Positions 43,381 to 53,825 are shown, numbered from the stretch's first letter. The stretch is DNA of 55,132 bases from Bacteroidota bacterium (GCA_026390935.1 JAPLEZ010000083.1:1-55132); one strand, 5' to 3'. A program made the numbers and translations. Notes: generated by a model from the sequence alone, not told the origin.

Positions 43381-43728
43381 ATGCCTAGAGCAACAAACTC
43401 CGTAGCTAGTAAAGCTAGAAAGAAAAAAGTCCTCAAGTACGCGAAAGGGTACTTTGGCAGAAGAAAAAACGTTTGGACCGTTGCGAAAAACGCAGTGGAA
43501 AAAGGTATGTTATACGCATACTCTGGTCGTAAACAAAAGAAAAGAAGTTTCAGATCAATCTGGATTCAACGTATCAATGCAGGTGTTCGTGAGCACGGAA
43601 TGTCATATTCTGAATTCATGGGTAAATTCAATGCAAAAGGATTGGAATTGAACAGAAAATCATTAGCTGATTTAGCTGCTCACCACCCTGAAGCGTTTAA
43701 AGCAGTAGTTGATTCTTTGAAGAATTAA
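43381..43728 (+). CDS. rplT: 50S ribosomal protein L20
   Basis: 115 residues, standard length. It starts [16 protein letters not shown] and contains [12 protein letters not shown] and [19 protein letters not shown], all typical of L20, an early assembly protein of the 50S subunit that also represses its own operon in other bacteria. Last gene of the translation cluster, followed by a terminator. Confidence 0.97.
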   Translation: MPRATNSVASKARKKKVLKYAKGYFGRRKNVWTVAKNAVEKGMLYAYSGRKQKKRSFRSIWIQRINAGVREHGMSYSEFMGKFNAKGLELNRKSLADLAAHHPEAFKAVVDSLKN

Positions 43729-43748
43729 GATACTCTTTTGAGATAAAG

Positions 43749-43780
43749 AAAGCCTTGGTGTAAACCAGGGCTTTTTTGTT
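43749..43780 (+). terminator. Rho-independent terminator of the rplT cluster
   Basis: AAGCCTTGG pairs with CCAGGGCTT (9 pairs, one T-G) around TGTAAA, followed by a T run, about 20 bp after the rplT stop. Confidence 0.9.
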
Positions 43781-43904
43781 TTAATTACCTCGCGCGCGTT
43801 TTCAACGCGTGCGAATTTATCTTAGCAATTGAATTGCTAATCTTTAAGGCATTACAAATGCCAAAATAAATTCGCACGCGTTGAAAACGCGCGCGAGTTA
43901 AAAC
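43778..43904. repeat. Long inverted repeat with three hairpins (possible mobile palindromic element)
   Basis: Two perfect 32-bp arms (43789-43820 and 43866-43897) carry CG-rich blocks such as CTCGCGCGCGTTTTCAACG; outer flanks GTTTTAA/TTAAAAC also pair. The 45-bp centre holds two more perfect hairpins: TTAGCAAT-TGA-ATTGCTAA (43822-43840) and GGCATT-ACA-AATGCC (43848-43862). The whole folds as a three-stem cross, much richer in GC than its surroundings. It sits between two convergent terminators and codes for nothing. It looks like a REP/MITE-type repeat. Confidence 0.85.
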
Positions 43905-43938
43905 AAAAAATCCCCCACCTTTCGGCAGAGGATTTCCT
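43902..43938 (-). terminator. Rho-independent terminator of the YceI gene
   Basis: On the minus strand AAATCCTCTGCC pairs with GGTGGGGGATTT (12 pairs, three of them G-T) around a GAAA tetraloop, then TTTTTTGTTTT. It begins about 20 bp past the stop. Confidence 0.9.
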
Positions 43939-43954
43939 TTAAAATATTATTTCC

Positions 43955-44617
43955 TTATTTCTTTGTTGCTGTTAAAGAAACCTGCAATTCCATTAGGTCA
44001 CTAATGATATTTTCTTTTGCAACACTAGCTGCAGTTGCAGCATTGTATGTTACTCCCCATTTCATTCTGTCGATAGAGAATTTTTTAGATTCTACTACCA
44101 TATCAGCTTTCCCCATCATTTTCATGCTATAAGGAAAAGTAACGGAATTGGTGGTGTTCTTAATAGTAAGATCACCGGTTACAGTTGAATCGGTAGCAGA
44201 AATAATAGTGAATTGCGCGGTTGGGAAAGAATCAACAACAAAAAAATCTTTCGACTTCAAATGGTCAACCAATTTGCCTTTGCTTTTTTCATCTTTTAAA
44301 TCCATATTAACGATAGCAGTCATGTCAACAATGATGTTTCCATTGATTAATTTGCCTTGTTCCGACAAACCTATCCATCCTTCTTTTATTCTGATAAATC
44401 CGTTGTGACTTTTGCCCACTTCCTTAGCACCGGTCCATTTTAATGAGCTGGCTCCGGTTTCTACCTTGAAAGTGTCTATGATTATTTGAGGTGCAACAAC
44501 TTGATTCGGAATAGTGTCGGTTACCGGAGTAGTGACTACTTCAGCTGCTTGTTCTCCGCCGCATGAGGCAAAGGCCATAGCTGATGTCAGGACCAATAAA
44601 GTGATTTTAGTTTTCAT
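43955..44617 (-). CDS. YceI-family lipoprotein
   Basis: 220 residues. A lipoprotein signal ends in FASCGG (Cys19), a short Pro/Thr/Val linker follows, and then a YceI domain (about 48-218): VETGASSLKWTGAKEVGKSHNG, the DLKDEKSKGKLVDHLKSKDFF block, and FSIDRMKWGVTYN near the end. YceI proteins are lipocalin-like barrels that bind isoprenoid lipids; here it would sit on an envelope membrane. It follows purB by 31 bp on the same strand. Confidence 0.92.
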   Translation of the reverse strand: MKTKITLLVLTSAMAFASCGGEQAAEVVTTPVTDTIPNQVVAPQIIIDTFKVETGASSLKWTGAKEVGKSHNGFIRIKEGWIGLSEQGKLINGNIIVDMTAIVNMDLKDEKSKGKLVDHLKSKDFFVVDSFPTAQFTIISATDSTVTGDLTIKNTTNSVTFPYSMKMMGKADMVVESKKFSIDRMKWGVTYNAATAASVAKENIISDLMELQVSLTATKK

Positions 44618-44648
44618 ATTGTATATTTTTAGATAGATTCTAAATTAA

Positions 44649-46010
44649 TTATTTTAATTCATTTGCATTATAGCCTACATAATTGTGAGGACTGATTTTT
44701 TTCAATTGCGTTTTCAATTCTTCTGAAATGCTCAGCGTATCAATAAAAGCAGCAATAGTAGTCTGAGTTGTTTTTTCGTTTTTACGGGTAAGTCCTTTTA
44801 AGGCTTCGTAAGGTTTAGGGTAGCCTTCTTTTCTTAACACAGTTTGAATCGCTTCAGCAATTACTGCCCAGTTTTCTTCAAGATCTGTTTTTATTTTGTC
44901 TTCATTGATGATGAGTTTGTTCAATCCTTTTAAAGTAGAAGCAAAAGCGATCATCGTGTGCGCAAAAGGAACGCCTATGTTGCGCAAAACAGTACTGTCG
45001 GTGAGGTCGCGCTGCAAGCGGGAAACCGGCAGTTTTGCTGCCATAAATTCAAATCCGCTGTTGGCAATGCCGAGGTTTCCTTCTGAGTTTTCAAAATCAA
45101 TCGGATTTACTTTATGAGGCATTGCTGAGGAGCCAACTTCTCCTTCTTTCAATTGTTGTTTGAAATAGTCGGTTGAGATGTACATCCAAAGGTCTCTATT
45201 CAAGTCGATAAATATGGTGTTGATTCTTTTCAGTGCATCAAATAAAGCGGCAATGTTATCGTAATGTTCAATCTGTGTTGTTGTTTGAGAGCGATTCAGA
45301 CCTAAATTGTTGTTCACAAAATTATTAGAGAAATCAATCCAGTTGATTTCTGGAAAAGCGATTTTATGCGCATTGAAGTTTCCGGTGGCACCACCGAATT
45401 TGGCGCTAAATGGCACCGCTTTCAATTGCTTGATTTGTGCTTCAATCCGTTCAACATACACGTAAATTTCTTTTCCTAGAAGGGTAGGAGAGGCCGCCTG
45501 ACCGTGGGTTCTGGCCAGTAATGTAATGTTTTTCCAGCTTTGTGCCTGTTCTTTTAATTTGTTCAGGTTTTCTTCCAACAAAGGAAAATAAGAAGCGTTT
45601 AAGGCCTCTTTTAAAGAAAGCGGAATGGCTGTGTTATTAATGTCTTGAGAGGTCAGTCCGAAATGAATAAACTCTTTGTATTCGCTCAAGCCCAACGCAT
45701 CAAATTTCTCTTTGATGAAATATTCCACTGCTTTAACGTCGTGGTTGGTGGTTTTTTCTATGTCTTTGATGGCTTGCGCATCCTCAATAGAAAATGAGAT
45801 GTATATCTTTTTAAGATCAGGAAAAACACTTTTGTTGATTTTTTTGAGTTGGGGAAGTGGTATTTCACATAACGCGATAAAATATTCAATCTCTACTAAA
45901 ACACGATATTTTATAAGAGCATATTCTGAGAAATATAGGGAAAGGTCTTTGCTGATTCTTCTGTATCTTCCGTCGACAGGTGATATTGCGGTCAATTGTG
46001 ATAATTCCAT
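44649..46010 (-). CDS. purB: Adenylosuccinate lyase
   Basis: 453 residues of the fumarase/aspartase superfamily. The signature loop is GSSAMPHKVNP with catalytic Ser294/Ser295, and the acid/base His169 is in LLARTHG; both correspond to the known E. coli residues within two positions. It cleaves SAICAR and adenylosuccinate in purine synthesis. Length and the long C-terminal helix region match the E. coli-type PurB. It heads a two-gene group with the YceI lipoprotein. A -7-like TACCTTTA lies at 46029-46036. Confidence 0.96.
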   Translation of the reverse strand: MELSQLTAISPVDGRYRRISKDLSLYFSEYALIKYRVLVEIEYFIALCEIPLPQLKKINKSVFPDLKKIYISFSIEDAQAIKDIEKTTNHDVKAVEYFIKEKFDALGLSEYKEFIHFGLTSQDINNTAIPLSLKEALNASYFPLLEENLNKLKEQAQSWKNITLLARTHGQAASPTLLGKEIYVYVERIEAQIKQLKAVPFSAKFGGATGNFNAHKIAFPEINWIDFSNNFVNNNLGLNRSQTTTQIEHYDNIAALFDALKRINTIFIDLNRDLWMYISTDYFKQQLKEGEVGSSAMPHKVNPIDFENSEGNLGIANSGFEFMAAKLPVSRLQRDLTDSTVLRNIGVPFAHTMIAFASTLKGLNKLIINEDKIKTDLEENWAVIAEAIQTVLRKEGYPKPYEALKGLTRKNEKTTQTTIAAFIDTLSISEELKTQLKKISPHNYVGYNANELK

Positions 46011-46118
46011 GTTCTAGTGATTAGGCGTTAAAGGTAATAAGAAAACAATATTTTCAGCTGGATAAATGCTTTTGTTGCGATTTTAATTATCTTACAAGTG
46101 GAACTTTAAAGTCAATTG

Positions 46119-46150
46119 TTGACATAAAGTCGTGAATTTTTATATTTTTG
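46119..46150 (+). promoter_or_regulatory. Promoter of the PorE-like gene
   Basis: TTG (46119-46121) and TATTTTTG (46143-46150) are spaced by 21 bp, an exact match to the Bacteroidota -33/-7 layout. The expected start near 46157 gives a leader of about 13-19 nt. Confidence 0.6.
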
Positions 46151-46169
46151 TTTTTCGCACTTAAAATAA

Positions 46170-47606
46170 ATGGGCATGCAAAAAAATTACTTCATTAAAG
46201 GAATTGCTATTGTTTTTACGGTTTTATTGGCGTCGTGCGCTACTTATTGGAAAGGGAATTATTCTCTTAACGAAAAGCTGGTTTTGCGCAAAGCACAGGT
46301 ATGTGAAAATGAGGATGATTATACTTCGGCACTTGATTTTTACACCGCCGTTTATAATGAGCACAAAGAAGACGGATATCTTAATTATAAAATGGGTGAG
46401 TGCTACTTGATGCAGGGAGATGTGGCGAAAGCAGTTTCTTACTTTGAAGCTGCAGAAGCAAAAAGCTCGGGCTTGGATCCTTTGTATTCTTTCCGTTATG
46501 GGCAGGCGATGCAACAATCAGGTAATTATAAAAAAGCAGCTGAACTCTTCGACAGGTATAAAAGCACCGCTAAAGAAGCAGATGCAAAATTCAACAATAT
46601 TGATTTACACATCAACCAGGTTGCTTTTGCCGCTAAAGCAATGCAAAGCCCTGTAAATGCTACAGTAGTATCAGTTGGTGATTCTATCAACTCTATTTAT
46701 TCAGATGGAATTCCAAACATCACCGCCGATGGAAAAACCTTGATTTTTGCTTCTGCCCGTGCGGAAGGTAAAGGTGCTCAGGACGTAAAAGATGGTGCAT
46801 ATTTCCAGGATATTTACGGTTCAAGCTGGAATGAAAAAACTAAAAAATGGTCAAAAGCTAAATTGCTTGAAGGAGCTATCAATACTACAGGTCACGATGC
46901 CAACACAAGTATTTCGCCTGATGGGACTTCAATTTTCTTATACAGAAATGTGCAAGAAGCAAATTATCATACAGGATCTGGAGACTTATATGTGTCTTCT
47001 AAAGAGGGCAACAATCAATGGGGGCCAGCGAAACAAGTTCCTTTCATGAATACTGATTATTTTGAAGCTGGAGCTTGTGTTTCTGCCGATGGTAAAAAGG
47101 TGTTTTTCGTAAGCGAGAGAAATGATGTTCTCAACAAAAACTATGGTAACACGGATATTTTTATGATGGAATTGAAAGATGATGGAACATGGACTACTCC
47201 TTTTAATATCGGGCCAGTGGTGAATACTCCTCAAGATGAAATTGGTTTGTTTATCCATCCAGATAGCAAGACTTTGTTTTTTGCGTCAACTGGTCACGAT
47301 GAAAACATGGGAGGTTATGATATTTTTAAAACTACCTATGAAAATGGAGCTTGGTCAAAACCGGTTAACTTGGGTTATCCAATCAATACCTTCAGAGATG
47401 AACGTCATTTTGTAATGTCTGCTGATGGCTCAAAGGGCTATTACACTACACAAATGAATTCTGCTCGTACCGATTTGGATATTTACCAGGTAAATTTGGC
47501 CAACTACAACGTTCTAACAGGTGAGAGCAAAAATGTAGTGTTGCTGAAAGGAAGTTTAATGGATAAAACTTTAGGAAAGCCAGTGTCTTCTGATGTTTTC
47601 AGATAA
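46170..47606 (+). CDS. PorE-like lipoprotein, N-terminal part (TPR and PD40 propeller), cut by a frameshift
   Basis: 478 residues before a stop at 47604. A lipoprotein signal ends LLASCATY (Cys23). TPR-like helices span about 40-150 (LNYKMGECYLMQGDVAKAVSYFEAAEA), then a PD40/WD40-like propeller about 170-435 (ITADGKTLIFASAR, ISPDGTSIFLYRN, VSADGKKVFFVSERN). The frame ends inside the next domain, at LLKGSLMDKTLGKPVSSDVFR, which is how a carboxypeptidase-regulatory domain begins. The rest continues one base out of frame in the following entry. The TPR-PD40-CRD-OmpA order is that of PorE-type cell-wall anchors of the T9SS. The ATG two codons downstream could equally be the start. Confidence 0.85.
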   Translation: MGMQKNYFIKGIAIVFTVLLASCATYWKGNYSLNEKLVLRKAQVCENEDDYTSALDFYTAVYNEHKEDGYLNYKMGECYLMQGDVAKAVSYFEAAEAKSSGLDPLYSFRYGQAMQQSGNYKKAAELFDRYKSTAKEADAKFNNIDLHINQVAFAAKAMQSPVNATVVSVGDSINSIYSDGIPNITADGKTLIFASARAEGKGAQDVKDGAYFQDIYGSSWNEKTKKWSKAKLLEGAINTTGHDANTSISPDGTSIFLYRNVQEANYHTGSGDLYVSSKEGNNQWGPAKQVPFMNTDYFEAGACVSADGKKVFFVSERNDVLNKNYGNTDIFMMELKDDGTWTTPFNIGPVVNTPQDEIGLFIHPDSKTLFFASTGHDENMGGYDIFKTTYENGAWSKPVNLGYPINTFRDERHFVMSADGSKGYYTTQMNSARTDLDIYQVNLANYNVLTGESKNVVLLKGSLMDKTLGKPVSSDVFR

Positions 47607-48153
47607 AGGTGTGTTTGAATATAACTTGATGGCCGGACAAAAATATGTGATTGAAGCTGCAACACCAGAATTCAAACCTTTTATTGCTGAGATACAGGCT
47701 CCTGCTGAAGCAAAAGAAATGGCTTTCACTGTTTCTTTGGAAAGAACAGAGTCATCAATGGCTAGCAACAATGCAACGCCACAAGAGATTGCTCCAGAGA
47801 AAAGAGAAAAATTTGAAACCGAGCACCTTGTTTATACCGAGACAATGGATTCGTTGAAATTCGGTCCGAAATCAAAGGTCATCATGCAAAAGGATATTGA
47901 TAAACTTAAAAAAGAAGGGTATTTAAAAATCAAAATCACAGGTCACTATTATGGCGACAATAACGCTGTAGTTTGTATGGAGCAATCGAAAAAAATGGCC
48001 GACTATGTGAGAACAAAATTTGTTGCTCAAGGCGTTCCATTCGAAAGAATTAAAATTGAAGGAGCTGGAAATACAGAGCCATTGACCAAAGATACCAAAA
48101 GCAAAAAAGGAAAGGCGGAAAACACCCGTATTGACGTGCTGCTGGAATACTAA
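47593..48153 (+). CDS. PorE-like, C-terminal part (end of CRD and OmpA domain), out of frame with the preceding gene
   Basis: 186 residues if begun at the ATG at 47593, which overlaps the upstream frame by 14 bases. It opens with the missing half of the regulatory domain (SDKGVFEYNLMAGQKYVIEA) and ends with a peptidoglycan-binding OmpA domain (about 75-186: MDSLKFGPKSKVIMQKDIDKL, ITGHYYGDNNAV, KAENTRIDVLLEY). It has no signal peptide, so as a separate protein it could not reach the periplasm. Removing one base from the T4 run at 47596-47599 joins both parts into one protein. I read it as the 3' part of a single gene. Confidence 0.8.
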   Translation: MFSDKGVFEYNLMAGQKYVIEAATPEFKPFIAEIQAPAEAKEMAFTVSLERTESSMASNNATPQEIAPEKREKFETEHLVYTETMDSLKFGPKSKVIMQKDIDKLKKEGYLKIKITGHYYGDNNAVVCMEQSKKMADYVRTKFVAQGVPFERIKIEGAGNTEPLTKDTKSKKGKAENTRIDVLLEY

Positions 48154-48164
48154 GATCATTTACT

Positions 48165-49163
48165 GTGTCTTTTGAAAATATCATCCGTGAAATAAAAAAA
48201 AAGGAAGTAAAGCCCATTTACTTCCTCTCGGGTGAAGAGGCATATTACATTGATTATATTTCTGATTTCATTGAAGAAAACCTGATTCCCGAAGAGGACA
48301 AGGCTTTCAATCAATCTGTGTTTTATGGAAAAGATGTTGATTTGCAAAATGTGATCAACCTTGCCAAACAGTTTCCTATGATGGGCGAGAGGCAGCTGAT
48401 CATTGTTCGTGAAGCACAAGACATCAAGAATTTTGATTCTCTAGAATTGTATTTAAAACAACCGCAAGCCTCTACGGTTTTGGTGTTTTGCTACAAAGGA
48501 AAATCCTTGGATAAACGAAAGGCTCTTCCCAAAACCATTGATAAGATTGGGGTTTTATTTGAGTCAAAGAAATTGTACGACAATCAGGTTCCCGATTGGA
48601 TTGTAAAATATGTAGAAGGAAAGGGATTTAAAATTTCTCCAAAAGCTTCTGTTTTGCTAAGTGAGTTTTTAGGTAATGAATTGTCGAAGATCACTAATGA
48701 AGTAGATAAGTTGTGCATTTTGCTTCCCCCGGCATCAACGATTTCTCCTGAGGTGATTGAGAAAAACGTAGGTATCAGTAAGGATTACAATATTTTTGAG
48801 TTGAACAATGCCTTGGGCAGCAAGGATTTCGAAAAGGTGATGCGCATTGTTCACTACTTCGCTGCGAATCCTAAAAGCAATCCAATGGTGGTGGTGTTGT
48901 CTACTTTACATGGCTACTTTTTGAAAGTAATGACCTATCATTTTTCTCCCGATAAAAATCCGGATACGCTTGCTGCCACAATGAAAGTGAGTAAGTTCTT
49001 TATCAAGGATTACCAGCTCGCAGCAAAAAATTATCCGCCGAAAAAAATCAGTCAAATTTTTGAATTGCTCAACGAATATGATTTGAAATCCAAGGGAGTG
49101 AACAATCCAAGTACGTCGGAGGGAGAGTTATTGAAGGAATTGGCATATAAAATATTAAGATAG
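48165..49163 (+). CDS. holA: DNA polymerase III subunit delta
   Basis: 332 residues from a GTG start (MSFENIIREIKKKEVKPIYFLSGEEAYY). PIYFLSGEE is the N-terminal signature of HolA, followed by QFPMMGERQLIIVREA and the central ELSKITNEVDKL. The C-terminal collar domain is present. Delta opens the sliding clamp within the clamp loader. It lies 11 bp after the OmpA fragment and 4 bp before the VWA gene, an apparently mixed operon. Confidence 0.93.
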   Translation: MSFENIIREIKKKEVKPIYFLSGEEAYYIDYISDFIEENLIPEEDKAFNQSVFYGKDVDLQNVINLAKQFPMMGERQLIIVREAQDIKNFDSLELYLKQPQASTVLVFCYKGKSLDKRKALPKTIDKIGVLFESKKLYDNQVPDWIVKYVEGKGFKISPKASVLLSEFLGNELSKITNEVDKLCILLPPASTISPEVIEKNVGISKDYNIFELNNALGSKDFEKVMRIVHYFAANPKSNPMVVVLSTLHGYFLKVMTYHFSPDKNPDTLAATMKVSKFFIKDYQLAAKNYPPKKISQIFELLNEYDLKSKGVNNPSTSEGELLKELAYKILR

Positions 49164-49167
49164 AAAA

Positions 49168-50190
49168 ATGAAACAGTTTATTATTATTTTGATTGCAGCG
49201 TTATCCATAGCTGCATGTAATCCTGAAATTGAACAGGTGCCTCTTGTTAAAGCAGATGATTTCAGAGATTCATTACTTACTAAAATGGATTCTTTGATTT
49301 TAAAAGATATTAAACTGCCTCAGATTCGTAATTTCCTGCAATTCGACTCTGCTACCATTTCGGTATTTCAAACCCTGGCAGACAGTACAAATGGAAAGAT
49401 GTATTTGGCTGAAAATGCAAGTCTGGTGGTTCAATCTGTGATCGAAATTATTGAGAATCATGGAGGGGACGACATTGATCTTTGCTTTTTGATAGATAAA
49501 ACAGGGAGTATGACAGATGATATATTCATGTTGCAAAACAGTATGGACTTGATTTTTTCAGCAATAAAAAAATACAAGAATGTAAATGTTGCTCTGGTTT
49601 ACTATGGAGATAAAAATGTGGATGGTGCGAGTTGGATAGATATAAATGATTTTAGTAAGGATTTTAATAAGCTGGAATCAAATTTTAAAAAAGTAAGATA
49701 TTCAGGTGGTGGTGACACTCCGGAATCAATGACGGATGGAGCTCACAAGGCGATAGAATCTCTTTCGTGGTCTTCTAATGTGAAAAGAATAATGTTGGTT
49801 TTGGGAGACGCTCCTTCGCTGGAACCTCCATTGGCAAAATATAGCATAAAGGATATTATTGCACAGGCAAGATTGAACAATATCCAAAGTAATTACTATC
49901 CGGTTGTGGTAGGTTTTGCGGGAGAGATTGTAGGGCCTGTCAAAACCGAATTGATTGAAAACATTTATCCAAATCCGGTTTCTTCTATTCTCAATGTGGT
50001 GCTTGCTAACGAAGAGGAATATAATCTGGAAATCTTTAACGGATCAGGCGTTCTGATTAAAACAGAAAAGTTTAAGGGAGTTAAATATCAGCAGGATGTT
50101 TCAGAAATGGCAGATGGAGTTTATGTTTTAAGAGTAAGTAAGCCCGACGGTTCATTGGTGGATAGTCAGAAGTTTGTAGTGAAAAAATAG
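49168..50190 (+). CDS. VWA-domain surface protein with lipobox and T9SS type A sorting domain
   Basis: 340 residues. The N-terminus has a lipoprotein-like signal (IILIAALSIAACNPE, Cys17). A von Willebrand A domain spans about 100-255: the metal site is formed by DKTGSM (Asp110, Thr112, Ser114), GGDTPES (Asp183/Thr184) and LGDAPS (Asp214). A type A T9SS domain follows (about 266-340, NIYPNPVSSILNVVLANEEEYN to QKFVVKK). VWA domains bind protein ligands through a divalent metal. The combination of a lipobox with a T9SS signal is unusual; the Cys may not be lipidated. Starts 4 bp after holA. Confidence 0.87.
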   Translation: MKQFIIILIAALSIAACNPEIEQVPLVKADDFRDSLLTKMDSLILKDIKLPQIRNFLQFDSATISVFQTLADSTNGKMYLAENASLVVQSVIEIIENHGGDDIDLCFLIDKTGSMTDDIFMLQNSMDLIFSAIKKYKNVNVALVYYGDKNVDGASWIDINDFSKDFNKLESNFKKVRYSGGGDTPESMTDGAHKAIESLSWSSNVKRIMLVLGDAPSLEPPLAKYSIKDIIAQARLNNIQSNYYPVVVGFAGEIVGPVKTELIENIYPNPVSSILNVVLANEEEYNLEIFNGSGVLIKTEKFKGVKYQQDVSEMADGVYVLRVSKPDGSLVDSQKFVVKK

Positions 50191-50262
50191 CTGGTTTTTA
50201 ATAAGTCATTAAGGTCCCTACTTTATTTTCCATTTCTTTCTTTATTACACAGCGAATATTCG

Positions 50263-50270
50263 TAGCTTTG
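50263..50270 (+). promoter_or_regulatory. -7 box of pyrG
   Basis: TAGCTTTG fits TAnnTTTG exactly and is followed by CAC. The expected transcript start near 50277 leaves only about 9 nt before the ATG at 50286 but 27 nt before the ATG at 50304. No clear -33 TTG is seen. Confidence 0.5.
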
Positions 50271-50285
50271 CACTCGGCAAAATAA

Positions 50286-51911
<1,626 letters not shown>

Positions 51912-51923
51912 TAATAAAATACA

Positions 51924-53807
51924 ATGGATAAAAATTCGATAATAGGTTTTGTATTAATAGGTTTAATACTTGTTGGTTTTTCTGTTTACACGGCTAATAC
52001 CGACAAAGCTGTGGAGCCTGCAAAAACGGAGGTAAGCGATAAAAAAGCGGATCAACTTACAGAAGCAAAACCACTCACGCAAGCAGCAATTGATACAACT
52101 GTCAAAGATTCCGCAAAAGAGGCTTGGATCAACGAAGGCTTGAAAAAAGATTTCGGACTCTTCTACAACTCTATAAAAGGTGAAGACAAGGAGATTGTGG
52201 TGGAGAATGACAAAATGAAAATGACCTTCTCTCCAAAAGGTGGTTACATTTCAAAAGTGGAATTGAAGGACTACAGATCTTTTCATGGCACAGCGCCCTT
52301 GAATCTTTTCATTAAAGATTCTTCTTACTACCAAATCAACTTCAATCACGTTGGAAAAAAACTCAACACACGAGATTTCTATTTTGTTCCTTCTGCTCAA
52401 AGTTTCAATGTGAAAGGAGAAGAAAACAAATCTCTTTCCTTTAAGTTAGTCGCGGTTGATAACCCAGCTAAGTACATCGAGTTTCTATATATCATTTCTG
52501 GCAATGATTACAAAATTGATTTCAAAGTCAATATTGCTGGATTGGAAAGAGATATATCTGGTGGAGATAAAGGTCTGACTTTCGAATGGGAGCAATATAC
52601 ACCTAACCAGGAAAAAATTATTTCTGAGGAAAGGAAAGTGGCAACCATGTTTTATTACAATACCGAAGACGAGCAGGATGATGATTATATCACTGAAGGT
52701 TTAAGTGATGCAACTGAAGAGTTGGAATTCAACACCAAATGGGTGTCTATGAAACAACAGTTCTTCTCTTCTGCCATCATTGCAGAAAAAGATTTTGAAA
52801 AGGGAGGAAAAGTTTCTTGTTATTTTAAAGAAGAAGACACTACTTATGTAAAGAGATTACGTGCTGAGTTACCGGTGCCTATGGCATCTGCTGGTTTGAC
52901 GAATAACAATTATTCATTCTATTTCGGACCGAATGATTTTGATTTGTTAGATAGTTTTGATGTGCATTTGCAAGATCAAGTAAATTTGGGCTGGGGAATC
53001 TTCGGCTTAGTGAATGAATATTTCATGTATCCTTTGGTTCAGCTTTTTGATAGCTGGCAGATTGCGGCTGGAATGATTATTATTCTGTTGACGCTGGTAA
53101 TTAAAATGGTGTTGTTTCCAATTACCTATAAAAACTACTTGTCTTCAGCTAAAATGCGGGTGATTAAACCTGAGTTGGATAAACTCAATGAAGCCAATAA
53201 AAATGCTGATCCGCTGAAAAAACAGCAGGCTACCATGGAGCTCTACAAAAAAACAGGCGTGAATCCTATGGCGGGTTGTATACCAGCATTACTTCAGATG
53301 CCTATTTTGTATGCCTTGTTTCGATTGTTCCCTACATTGATGGAATTGCGTCAGGAGCCTTTCTTATGGGCTGAGGATTTGTCAGCTTATGATTCTATTT
53401 ATGATTTTGGATTTGAAGTTCCTTTATATGGAGATCACATCTCTTTATTTACCATCTTAATGGCTGTCTCTTTGTTCTTCTATACACGTTTCACTCAGCA
53501 AATGACACCAAGCGCTTCTGCAACAGGTGGCGGAGAAATGCAACAAGCCATTCAAAAACAAATGAAGATCATGATGAACATCATGCCAGTGTTGATGTTG
53601 TTCTTCTTTAATAATGTGGCTTCAGGCTTGACTTTCTACTACTTCCTGGCGAACGTTATCACTATCGGACAAACAATAGTCATCAAAAAATACTTTGTGA
53701 ATGAAGAGGCCATCCTCGCAAAAATAGAGGAGCACAAGAAAAAACCAATGACCAAGTCGCGCTTCCAGAAAAAATTGGAAGAGCTGCAAAATCAAGGCAG
53801 GAAATAA
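51924..53807 (+). CDS. yidC: Membrane protein insertase YidC
   Basis: 627 residues. One N-terminal membrane helix (about 6-24, IGFVLIGLILVGFSVY), a large periplasmic beta domain (about 60-350), and the five-helix insertase core (about 375-600: IIILLTLVIKMVLFPITYKN, NPMAGCIPALLQMPILYALF, MMNIMPVLMLFFFNNVASGL). The tail is Lys-rich, as in ribosome-binding YidC ends. It inserts proteins into the inner membrane with or without Sec. pyrG precedes it by 12 bp; a hairpin follows at 53826-53860. Confidence 0.96.
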   Translation: MDKNSIIGFVLIGLILVGFSVYTANTDKAVEPAKTEVSDKKADQLTEAKPLTQAAIDTTVKDSAKEAWINEGLKKDFGLFYNSIKGEDKEIVVENDKMKMTFSPKGGYISKVELKDYRSFHGTAPLNLFIKDSSYYQINFNHVGKKLNTRDFYFVPSAQSFNVKGEENKSLSFKLVAVDNPAKYIEFLYIISGNDYKIDFKVNIAGLERDISGGDKGLTFEWEQYTPNQEKIISEERKVATMFYYNTEDEQDDDYITEGLSDATEELEFNTKWVSMKQQFFSSAIIAEKDFEKGGKVSCYFKEEDTTYVKRLRAELPVPMASAGLTNNNYSFYFGPNDFDLLDSFDVHLQDQVNLGWGIFGLVNEYFMYPLVQLFDSWQIAAGMIIILLTLVIKMVLFPITYKNYLSSAKMRVIKPELDKLNEANKNADPLKKQQATMELYKKTGVNPMAGCIPALLQMPILYALFRLFPTLMELRQEPFLWAEDLSAYDSIYDFGFEVPLYGDHISLFTILMAVSLFFYTRFTQQMTPSASATGGGEMQQAIQKQMKIMMNIMPVLMLFFFNNVASGLTFYYFLANVITIGQTIVIKKYFVNEEAILAKIEEHKKKPMTKSRFQKKLEELQNQGRK

Positions 53808-53825
53808 TATTGCCTGCATTTATTT

